The notes beneath the pieces are model-generated. The model had not been told where the DNA came from. It saw only the letters and a list, made by a program, of their open reading frames with translations, and ran no database searches. Positions 15,724 through 22,698 of a stretch of DNA of 34,645 nt are shown here, piece after piece. The position numbers and the translations under genes are program-made. Positions within the stretch are counted from its first letter, which is position 1. Each line of letters begins with the position of its first letter. This DNA is from Chitinivibrionales bacterium (GTDB lineage Bacteria > Fibrobacterota > Chitinivibrionia > Chitinivibrionales > JANQEN01): positions 1 to 34,645 of the forward strand of contig JANQEN010000045.1 in assembly GCA_028278335.1 (NCBI GenBank), read 5' to 3'.

Positions 15724-18132
15724 CTATCGAATCGGAATCTCCCTGAAAATAAAACCGAACTCTTCAAAGCTCATTCCAATAAATTCAATCTTAGAGATCC
15801 TTAAATTAACAGTTTTATTGTTACCATAAGCAGCAAACTGTACAGAGTTTACATTTTTGATTCCGCTTTGAATTGTACATCCTTTTATAAATGGTTTAGA
15901 GCCCTCATCAGGTTTAAGATCAGCAACTGGAATTCTTATGACTGTCCACTCTGATGGGATATTAATTTTTGTTCCATGGAAATTCCAATCTTTCGAATCT
16001 GGGCAGCTATCATAAATATCTTTCGTTACAAGTTGGAACTTAATTTCCCCTGAGCCTTTCATTCTAACATCAATATATTCTAAATTAGCGCAATTCCAAA
16101 ACATGTCTGCTGTGTCACCAAGAGTATCATAAAGTCTACATTCAAGGCCAGCGAAACTATTGCTGATTAATTGGACACTTGCAGTATCATTAAACATAAT
16201 ACTATCATAACTATTTAATTTATTATCTCCATCTAATGCGATAATTGGAATTCCATCATGATTTATAACTTGAGAGTTTGTTGATTTATCATAGAATAGA
16301 CCCCACGAACCAATCCACTGTAAATGTCGTTTAAAAAAATATTTCATCAATTCACCTAAATATGAATAGTGGGGATCGTCATCATAAACTCTAGTGTTAA
16401 AATCATCGATAACAACACAAGAGGTTTCTGGTGTAGTGAATGACCATGTTAATGATGTGTCAATTTGATTTATTTGGTTTACAGCTAGTACATTCCAGGA
16501 ATATGTTGTATTACACTTTAGCTCTAATGAAAGAGTACAGGATGTGTCAGATATAGATTTACGTACGAGAGTATCCAATCCAGTATTATTTATTAAAAGT
16601 AGATCATATTTTAAAGCCTTTTCAAATTTATTCCACTTTACTAAGGCCGATTTTCTATCAAGTAGAGAATCATTTTGTGGAGAAATCAATATTGGGCGTT
16701 TTTTGTCAACTGAAATAGTTGCAATTGAGTTATTTGAATGTAAACTGTCATCATCAATTACGGTTACGGCAATATATTCTGTTCCAAGTGTATTAAAGGT
16801 AAAATGGAAACTGTCTGCAACGGTGGTGGTGCAATAGTTTCCATTATGAAACCATTGAAAAGTATTAATTGTGCTGTTTGTATCAAATGCATTTGCTTTA
16901 AATGTTATTGATTCACCAACAATCAAGTCCCGCTGATTGGGACTAATAAAGACCGTTGGCCGGTAAAGTCTTATGTCAATTAAACATGAAATTGTGTCTG
17001 ATGATACTGTGTCGTCATCAATTGCACAAATGTAAAGATTGTATTTTCCTACTTCCAAACTGTCAAATTGCAGAATTATTGAGTCTTTTACACTATTTTG
17101 CAAGCTATCAGGAGAATTAAGAGACCATAATAACGAATCGATTTTGCCATTGCTATCATGAGCTGTTGGTAAAATGATTAGACTATCATTGATCGAAAAT
17201 ACTGTGTCTCTCAAACTATCGATAGTTGGTGGATCTAAAGTAACTGTTATTGAAGCGGAATCTATTGCATGAATGCTATCATCATCTAAAACCTTAACTT
17301 TAATTGTAGTTTCTCCAACTTTTGAAAATGCTGTTATAATTGAGTCTTCCAGAGTTTGTAATGTGTAGTTTTCTCCATCCAAAGCCCAAAAGTATTTCTC
17401 AATATTCCCATTATCACTAGTAATCGCACGGATAACACAGGAGTCATAAATATTAATAGAATCTAGGCATCTCAATGATACTATTGGAGTCCCAAGAGTA
17501 ACGGTGATCTTGATTGAATCGATGGCTGATTCAATGTGATCATTATCAATAGCTTTGACCTTTACATTAGCCACACCGCTATCTAAAAAAAAGGTGTTTA
17601 GCTTTCCAGTTTGGGTTGAATCTTTAAAATTAATACCATTAATTGCCCAAACGAATAGGTTTACCGGAGCATTATCAATTGCTGAAACGCTAAGGGTAAT
17701 TGTATCTCTTATGTTTATAGTCGTATCATTTTGGGCAATAATGATTGGAGGGTCAAGTGTTACTAGTACTTCTATTGAATCTGTCGCTGATGTAACTCCT
17801 TCAAAATCTTTACCCATGACTAAAACCAAATGTGAAGTATCTTTAGAAAAAGCAGTAACAGTTTCTCCAGAAACTGTTGTATCAAATATCTTTTGAAAGG
17901 GATAATACCAAATAAAAGATGATACTTTCTTGTTACCAATTGATTGTGCACATAATTTAATGCTGTCATTTATATTAACACTGGTATCATTTTGGGCAAT
18001 AACTATTGGTGGGTTCCAATTAGTTCCATTGGGATCAAAGGGATTATCACGATTATATTGTACACAACTAATATGGGAGAATTGAAGTACAAGTAAATTG
18101 ATTACAATGAAATAAATTTTGACTAACTTCAC
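15724..18132 (-). CDS. Large lipoprotein with PKD/Ig-like repeats and a C-terminal carbohydrate-binding-like domain
   Basis: This 802-residue protein has a lipoprotein signal ending at Cys23 (SHISC) followed by NRDNPFDPNGTNW, a motif I associate with Fibrobacter-type lipoproteins. About five tandem PKD/Ig-like repeats of 80-90 residues follow (to about residue 480), each with a DPPxI...NDTxxINDxI start, a central W and a VKAxDDDxxxSxDSI end. A fibronectin-III-like unit comes next (about 485-575, ending LTWSFTTPE). The last 220 residues (VIDDFNTRVY, then YIDVRMKGSGEIKFQLVT and WTVIRIPVADLKP) resemble the jelly-roll of CBM11/CIA30-like domains. It may bind polysaccharide at the cell surface. 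Its ATG overlaps the stop of the preceding gene by four bases. Confidence 0.83.
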   Translation of the reverse strand: MKLVKIYFIVINLLVLQFSHISCVQYNRDNPFDPNGTNWNPPIVIAQNDTSVNINDSIKLCAQSIGNKKVSSFIWYYPFQKIFDTTVSGETVTAFSKDTSHLVLVMGKDFEGVTSATDSIEVLVTLDPPIIIAQNDTTINIRDTITLSVSAIDNAPVNLFVWAINGINFKDSTQTGKLNTFFLDSGVANVKVKAIDNDHIESAIDSIKITVTLGTPIVSLRCLDSINIYDSCVIRAITSDNGNIEKYFWALDGENYTLQTLEDSIITAFSKVGETTIKVKVLDDDSIHAIDSASITVTLDPPTIDSLRDTVFSINDSLIILPTAHDSNGKIDSLLWSLNSPDSLQNSVKDSIILQFDSLEVGKYNLYICAIDDDTVSSDTISCLIDIRLYRPTVFISPNQRDLIVGESITFKANAFDTNSTINTFQWFHNGNYCTTTVADSFHFTFNTLGTEYIAVTVIDDDSLHSNNSIATISVDKKRPILISPQNDSLLDRKSALVKWNKFEKALKYDLLLINNTGLDTLVRKSISDTSCTLSLELKCNTTYSWNVLAVNQINQIDTSLTWSFTTPETSCVVIDDFNTRVYDDDPHYSYLGELMKYFFKRHLQWIGSWGLFYDKSTNSQVINHDGIPIIALDGDNKLNSYDSIMFNDTASVQLISNSFAGLECRLYDTLGDTADMFWNCANLEYIDVRMKGSGEIKFQLVTKDIYDSCPDSKDWNFHGTKINIPSEWTVIRIPVADLKPDEGSKPFIKGCTIQSGIKNVNSVQFAAYGNNKTVNLRISKIEFIGMSFEEFGFIFREIPIR

Positions 18133-19301
18133 TTTTTCTTGGCCTTCTTAAAAATGCTATCTTCAGATTTAAGGTTGAAGATAGGTAGGATAAAACAAGC
18201 GCTCACAACTCCAACACCAGCTGTAACCCCAATGGATAAATCTCGTCGAGTCATATATGTATCAACTTTATTCCAATTTGCTTGATGAAACGGACTATTT
18301 TGGTCCTTGTTTTCTATATAATTGTCATATGCTTCGTTAGTTTTATAAATCATCCCAAACATTGTAGCTAAACTACCAGATAATATAGAGCTAAATATGA
18401 CTTTTCTTAGTATCTTTACCTTTTTAGTGCGGTTAAGTGTGTTCTTGCTGATTTTTAATTTTTTGTTGAGTATTTTTGAGTTTTTACAGTCCCATAATGC
18501 AAATAAAGTGATATCCGAGACCATTTTTATTGTTGAACCTTCATCAAAATTTATTCCCTCTCCATTTTGTTGTGTATTCCAACCTTTAAATGTACAACCG
18601 GATTTTGATAATCCACCTCTGTTAAATGAAACTGGAGCAATAAATCCAAACCTATATCCCTCTTTTTTAAGAGCTGGTATTTTCCCACCATCAGCTCCAT
18701 TGGCATGGTAAGCCAATTTATATAATTTATATGAGCAAAATTTATCTTTGGGTATATCTATTATTTTATCTTTTATTGTAAAACTATACTGTCCATTATT
18801 ACTAAAGAAACCATTAGTAAAGCTAATAGATTTGATATTAGATTTTAATCCATACACTGAATTTTTTAAAATAAAATTCGATAACTTAACGGATTCCATG
18901 CTTGATTCAATTAAAATGCCATTCCAATCAAAAGCACTAGGTTGTACAGTATCATCTTCAGTGGTTTTGGCTTTGTATTCATTTATAGAAGTAAATATAA
19001 CAGGATTTTGACTGGTGCCCTCAACAATTAGACTACCTTCGACTTTAATTCCAGTAAATTTCTTAAAGTATAAAACACAACCTTCTTCGATTTTTAATAC
19101 TTCATTTTTAGGAATTTCAAGTTCATAGTTAATGAAATATGGGCTATTCTCAAAGGTAAGTACCTTGCCTCCGACGTTTCCAGACAAGTACTCAGAGAAG
19201 ATTTGTATTTGAACCAAAACAATAATAAGAACATAATACTTTAATATGTTAGGTGTAATAAAAGAAATTTTAACTTTTGAATCGGTCAATTTAGTATTCA
19301 T
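18129..19301 (-). CDS. Membrane-associated protein with beta-helix-like region and InlB-type repeat
   Basis: This 390-residue protein has an N-terminal hydrophobic segment at about 20-36 (LKYYVLIIVLVQIQIF). A beta-helix-like stretch (about 60-175) contains LKIEEGCVLYFKKFTGIKVE and NPVIFTS-type rungs. An InlB B/Flg_new repeat (about 191-271) has the hallmark YKLAYHANGADGGKIPA, GCTFKGWNTQQNGEG and ITLFALWD. Two hydrophobic stretches near the C-terminus (about 302-318 and 357-374) flank an AYDNY...DTYMTRRDLS segment of a type common in FCB-group membrane proteins. It overlaps the following lipoprotein gene by four bases and starts 32 bases after the TIR/deoxyribosyltransferase-like gene, so the three form one unit. 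Function unknown; surface recognition is a guess. Confidence 0.8.
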   Translation of the reverse strand: MNTKLTDSKVKISFITPNILKYYVLIIVLVQIQIFSEYLSGNVGGKVLTFENSPYFINYELEIPKNEVLKIEEGCVLYFKKFTGIKVEGSLIVEGTSQNPVIFTSINEYKAKTTEDDTVQPSAFDWNGILIESSMESVKLSNFILKNSVYGLKSNIKSISFTNGFFSNNGQYSFTIKDKIIDIPKDKFCSYKLYKLAYHANGADGGKIPALKKEGYRFGFIAPVSFNRGGLSKSGCTFKGWNTQQNGEGINFDEGSTIKMVSDITLFALWDCKNSKILNKKLKISKNTLNRTKKVKILRKVIFSSILSGSLATMFGMIYKTNEAYDNYIENKDQNSPFHQANWNKVDTYMTRRDLSIGVTAGVGVVSACFILPIFNLKSEDSIFKKAKKK

Positions 19302-19333
19302 AATTTATGAAATTATATTACCTGAATGGTGTT

Positions 19334-20218
19334 TTAATCAATCCTATTAAATGATGCGATTCCTTCTCCACGCTTACTTCTAAATTGGCCAGTCATTGTT
19401 TTTTTATCCTCTGAAATGGTAAGTTCGAAATTATCCAATAAATAGAAGGAAGATGCGCCTTGTACTAGATAAGTATAAGATATTCCGTTAAGGATAACTT
19501 TTTTATCATTGATAGCCCCTTTTAAAACTTCTTGAACAATCGTAGTTTCATTCTTTTTATCAAATGTAACAGTCATTTGAGCCGTGAGCAATCCTTCATT
19601 TTGATTTAAAATAAAAGTGCCATTGTGGATTATTGTACCATTAGTTCGCTTCCAATCGCCTTTCCAATTTCCATCAATTTTAATCATATGTTTTGCAATG
19701 ATTGGTTTATTTGAATGGGTAATTGGTTCAGGAAATGGTGAAATTTTTAATTCAATCCCTTCAAGATAGGGTTTACGCTCTTGCTCTTCTAAAATTGATA
19801 AGGCCATTGATTTTATTGCATCAGAAAGATCTTCTCCCCAGAATGGATTATTAATATCGTAGTATCGATATCTCAAACTTTTTAAATCAAACGGGACATC
19901 GCCTTGTTTCCGGGTGAGCAGGATTATTGGTTTACCTACTGCGTGTGCTAATCCAATTTCATATAAAACATTTGGGTTTCTCCCTGTTAATTCAGCAAGT
20001 ATAAATCTTGACTCACGAATAGATTTCCAAATATCAGACATAATATCTGGTTTAGCATAAATTTCATCCCCACGGATACATTCAATCCCAAGAGATTCAA
20101 TTGATGGTTTTATTACTCTTTCATATTGAGTCTGAAATAGAGATTCAAAGGGCATTACAACAAAACAAGTGTTTTTTAATTCCCCTATGTGGATTTTAAC
20201 CTCATTTTTATCTTTCAT
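19334..20218 (-). CDS. Nucleoside 2-deoxyribosyltransferase/TIR-like protein with C-terminal beta-rich domain
   Basis: In this 294-residue protein the N-terminal 145 residues carry CFVVMPFESLFQTQYERVI, then CIRGDEIY, DIWKSIRESRFILAELTGRN and PNVLYEIGLAHAVGKPIILL. These belong to the deoxyribosyltransferase/TIR-like superfamily that cleaves N-glycosidic bonds of nucleosides or NAD. Glu87 in NVLYEIG is the expected catalytic acid. The C-terminal part (about 170-294) begins with WKGDWKRTNGT and is beta-rich, like a small lipocalin-type barrel; I do not recognise it. No signal peptide is seen, so it should be cytoplasmic, unlike the two genes after it. Such N-terminal domains occur as effectors in anti-phage or signalling proteins, but here this is only inference. 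Confidence 0.8.
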   Translation of the reverse strand: MKDKNEVKIHIGELKNTCFVVMPFESLFQTQYERVIKPSIESLGIECIRGDEIYAKPDIMSDIWKSIRESRFILAELTGRNPNVLYEIGLAHAVGKPIILLTRKQGDVPFDLKSLRYRYYDINNPFWGEDLSDAIKSMALSILEEQERKPYLEGIELKISPFPEPITHSNKPIIAKHMIKIDGNWKGDWKRTNGTIIHNGTFILNQNEGLLTAQMTVTFDKKNETTIVQEVLKGAINDKKVILNGISYTYLVQGASSFYLLDNFELTISEDKKTMTGQFRSKRGEGIASFNRID

Positions 20219-20669
20219 GGCTATTTTTCCAGTTTATAGGATAAACCAATCAGTTTTCGTATGATACCTAATATCCTCGGGTTTTAATTGAAATGTGATA
20301 AATCCAAAGTTGCAGTACCCTAATACCAATGAAATAAATCATTCCCCTCATATAAACAACATAAAATAGACTTCGGGTAAAATAACGTTTTCCAATGGGT
20401 GACGAAGAGGTATAGAATAAGTAATACAGAAGATTCCACATCAATATTCATTAATTATTCTTTTATATTTCTCCCATGGGGATTTGCCGTTGGCATGTAG
20501 GGGTTATAAAAAGCATTTTCCTTTTTAAATCAGGTATTATTACCTTAAAGTTTAATATCAATTTTATACACCCTCAACTGCGAACCTTAAACTCCATCAT
20601 TACTTTTATCTAGGGGAATGTTCAAAGACGCTTTTCTAACTTTGATTCTGTAACTCCTATGTTTCAATG
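20219..20669. other. Intergenic region upstream of the 42-bp repeat array
   Basis: No gene is seen. The left part should hold the promoter of the minus-strand cluster starting at 20218. A short block near 20476-20505 (CCCATGGGGATTTGCCGTTG and onward) resembles part of the GC-rich block at 25340-25375 (GCCGTTGGCGTGTCCCC). Confidence 0.5.
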
Positions 20670-21047
20670 GTGAAAATGGCCAATCATTTTGGTATGAGTG
20701 ATACTTTACTCAAGAAAATCCCCTCGCACAACTGTGCGATCCAATACTCATCCGTGAAATATGGCTCATACAATGGTACGGACCTATACCCAAGCGTGCA
20801 AATAGCTTCATACAGTTGTACGAGGCAATACTCACGGGTGAAACATCCCTCGGAAAAAAGTGTGAGCCTATACTCAACAGTGGGACATGGTTCGGAAAAA
20901 AGTAAGAGGCTATACTCAAGGATGAAACATCCTTCGTACAAATGTGCGAGGCTACACTCAAGGATGAGACATGCTTCATACAATTGTACGGGGCTACACT
21001 CACGAATGAAACATCCCTCATACAATTGTATGGGCCTATACTCATGA
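20667..21047 (+). CDS. Possible repeat-peptide gene over the 42-bp array (low confidence)
   Basis: One plus frame reads through nine repeat units as 14-residue peptides of the form MKHPSYKCARLHSR and ends at TGA 21045-21047. Without this TGA the frame would continue through two more units and a non-repeat tail to 21242 (191 residues in all), so the gene could also be broken by a single nonsense codon. In favour of this frame, several differences between units are synonymous (CCC/CCT, TCA/TCG, AGG/CGG). Against it, all six frames are unusually open because the unit is a multiple of three, and no ribosome-binding site or known family is seen. Residues rich in His, Ser, Tyr, Cys, Lys and Arg give no functional hint. 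Confidence 0.3.
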   Translation: MVKMANHFGMSDTLLKKIPSHNCAIQYSSVKYGSYNGTDLYPSVQIASYSCTRQYSRVKHPSEKSVSLYSTVGHGSEKSKRLYSRMKHPSYKCARLHSRMRHASYNCTGLHSRMKHPSYNCMGLYS

Positions 21048-21131
21048 GTGAAGCATCCTTCGGAAAAAAGTGTGGACCTATTTGCACGGATGAAACACCC
21101 TTCGCACAAAAATTTTATGGGATTTGATAGA
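20670..21131. repeat. Eleven 42-bp tandem repeats in perfect register
   Basis: Units start at 20670, 20712, 20754, 20796, 20838, 20880, 20922, 20964, 21006, 21048 and 21090 with no insertion or deletion; the first and last are the most diverged. A typical unit begins ATGAAACATCCCTCATACAA and ends CTATACTCACGG. The centre comes in two forms: an inverted-repeat form (perfect in the unit at 21006, CATACAATTGTATG; near-perfect elsewhere, e.g. CGCACAACTGTGCG) in most units, and a non-palindromic GGAAAAAAGTGTG-type form in the units at 20838, 20880 and 21048. The array could encode a repeat peptide or be a protein-binding site cluster. Confidence 0.93.
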
Positions 21132-21651
21132 GATATTCATGAATATATTACCAAAATCCAGTTAGAGAAACCAAGGCTTCATAGTGTTAAGAAATTTGTA
21201 AAGGTTAATAGAGTAACGGTACAAACAATTAAAGAATCTTAATCATTTTTCAGCTGTTGGGCTGAGTCCCGACGATCTAAAAAGCACTATAGCATAAAAA
21301 ATGATCCATTGAAAAAAAATAAAAAAAAGTGACAATAAATAATTCATGCTAGTCGTAGTTGTATTGAGACGTCATGAACATTGGAGATTGAGTGCTAAAG
21401 TGGGTCCGGCCGATCACTTTACAAGGGGCTCAAAAGATATCATGGTACGCGTGATGATATCTTTCAACCTAGAATCCTCAGTTGCCTGTGGCAACTTGCT
21501 CAATCCCTTGCTGATACTGGTACTCCGAAAATACTCGACATATCTTTGAGTGATATGCCTCCGTTTTTCGAATACCATTAGCAACAAGGTTTTAGTCCAA
21601 TTTCCTCACACTCAACTGAGGAATCTAGGTTGGAGTCAATGGGTGCTGTTC
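21132..21651. other. Region between the 42-bp array and the next gene, possibly eroded coding sequence
   Basis: At 21256-21273 GTTGGG, loop CTGAGT, then CCCGAC matches the last helix of the structured repeats at 5532-5549 and 32059-32076, with one G-U pair. From 21399 to 21581 a stop-to-stop frame reads protein-like sequence (YHGTRDDIFQPRILSCLWQL and LDISLSDMPPFFEYH) but has no good start codon. It may be the end of a decayed gene. I do not recognise it. Confidence 0.4.
21256..21273 (+). repeat. Partial copy of the structured repeat (last hairpin only)
   Basis: GTTGGG, CTGAGT, CCCGAC followed by GAT. Together with the preceding CAGCT it parallels GCTGCTGTCGGGCAGCGTCC followed by CGACGAT in copy A. 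Only the 3' hairpin of the family is present. It could act as a terminator-like stop for the array transcript, but no T-run follows. Confidence 0.5.
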
Positions 21652-22359
21652 ATGTGGTGGCTCGATTTTAGTAATCTTAATGAGAAAGCGAGGTTGGTCA
21701 TGCCGTATTTGATCAGAGTAGCAGACTCAACACAGTTGTGTCTAAGCTTTAGTCGACGTCATATGCGGTTGTGTACCCAATACGGCTATGAAGCCGAAGG
21801 GGTCACAACACTTGAGCAGTTGTGTAATGGTCTCAAGGACAAGCAAGCGCTGTCTGACCAAGCGCAGGAATATCGTGTTGACCTCCATGATGATATTGTC
21901 AATAAAGACAATGATCTGGATGATATGGTTCGCACCTTATTTGAGCGCTGTAAACAGTACGACCGCGAGCAGGTCAATACCAAACAGGTATTGGCGCATC
22001 TGTTCCCCAGTCAAACCTTTGGGCCGCTTATCCGGCAAAATCGTGATAAGCAGTTGATTGAGTTGGAGAATGTTGCGGTCAAGCTTGAAGCCTTGGGTGA
22101 AACCCATCCTTTATTTCCTTTAGCTACAGAGCTTCGTACTAAAATGAAGAGCGTGTCTGATTCGATTCAGATCTATTTGGAAGCCCTTCGTTTAGAAGAA
22201 GCTGCTAAGGCTGAAGAGGAGATAGCTAAGGAAGAGGTGTGCGCACAATATGCAGTAAGTTTTTATGATGCGTGTAAAGCCATAGGCAAAAAGAGGGCTG
22301 CCTATCTCTTTCCAAAGCGCAAAACCAATAAGGGTGTTGTAAAACCTATAGAGGAGTAA
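21652..22359 (+). CDS. Hypothetical protein, helical and charged
   Basis: 235 residues from the ATG at 21652. The frame opens at least from a GTG at 21550, and ATG 21700 is another candidate, so the start is uncertain. The body from NLNEKARLVMPYLI to the end is convincingly protein-like: a helical middle with EYRVDLHDDIVNKDNDLDDM and TLFERCKQYDREQ, a short segment around LAHLFPSQTFGPLIR, and a strongly helical, acidic C-terminus (ALRLEEAAKAEEEIAKEEV) ending in KKRAAYLFPKRK. I do not recognise the family. No signal or membrane segment is apparent. A strong terminator follows 33 bases after the stop. Confidence 0.65.
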   Translation: MWWLDFSNLNEKARLVMPYLIRVADSTQLCLSFSRRHMRLCTQYGYEAEGVTTLEQLCNGLKDKQALSDQAQEYRVDLHDDIVNKDNDLDDMVRTLFERCKQYDREQVNTKQVLAHLFPSQTFGPLIRQNRDKQLIELENVAVKLEALGETHPLFPLATELRTKMKSVSDSIQIYLEALRLEEAAKAEEEIAKEEVCAQYAVSFYDACKAIGKKRAAYLFPKRKTNKGVVKPIEE

Positions 22360-22392
22360 TAGCGTGAAGGATGTAGAGATAGACCTCTTTTG

Positions 22393-22426
22393 AAGGTGTC
22401 CTGGTATTTCCAGGGCACCTTTTTTT
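22393..22426 (+). terminator. Rho-independent terminator
   Basis: AAGGTGTCCTGG (22393-22404), loop TATTT, then CCAGGGCACCTT (22410-22421) gives a 12-bp stem with one G-U pair, followed by seven T (22420-22426). It is correctly placed to end the transcript of the hypothetical gene at 21652-22359. Confidence 0.93.
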
Positions 22427-22501
22427 ATATCATTTTATTTGTGTTTTGTTCAATAGTGGGTTGTGAATATTAAAAGAATGTTATTTGTCAAGAAGTAACG
22501 G

Positions 22502-22527
22502 ATTGCGTCGCTTCGCTCGCAATGACA
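22502..22527. repeat. Short interspersed repeat, copy 2 (inverted relative to 5616-5641)
   Basis: ATTGCGTCGCTTCGCTCGCA then ATGACA; its reverse complement matches 5616-5641 at 22 of 26 positions. A TGTCA at about 22487 and the TGACA at its end give inverted flanks. Confidence 0.65.
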
Positions 22528-22559
22528 AATGCTTTTGGAATTTTATCAATTTATTTAAT

Positions 22560-22668
22560 CTTTTGCCTTAGCCAGGCGCAAGGTGGCCGAAGGCCAGTCC
22601 GAACGAAGTGAGGACCGACTGGAGGGTAGCCTGGAGCCACGGCGGCCCCAAAGGGGCAAGGCCCAAAT
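22560..22668. repeat. GC-rich intergenic block (CCTTAGCCAGGCGCAAGG to GGGGCAAGGCCC)
   Basis: GC-rich stretch with nested inverted segments (GGTGGCCGAAGGCC; CAGTCC facing GGACCGACTGG; GGCCCCAAAGGGGC). From memory this resembles blocks repeated between genes in FCB-group genomes. Only one copy is in the window. Confidence 0.5.
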
Positions 22669-22698
22669 GATTTTAATAATAAATTAATGGGTCTAAAA

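Larger units (their letters stand above)
22360..22698. other. Intergenic region between convergent genes, with terminator and repeats
   Basis: Contains the terminator at 22393-22426, a short interspersed repeat at 22502-22527, and a GC-rich block at about 22560-22668. No gene is seen. Confidence 0.7.

Noticed and set aside
20684..21109. Minus-strand open frames over the 42-bp array
   Set aside because: The 42-bp unit length opens most frames on both strands; these frames have no ribosome-binding site and no advantage over the plus frame.
20670..21131. CRISPR array
   Set aside because: The units are directly joined 42-bp tandem repeats with no unique spacers of even size between identical repeats, and no cas genes are nearby.
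21346..21549. A 67-residue open frame ahead of the hypothetical gene
   Set aside because: Unnatural amino acid pattern and no ribosome-binding site; another frame in the same stretch looks more protein-like.
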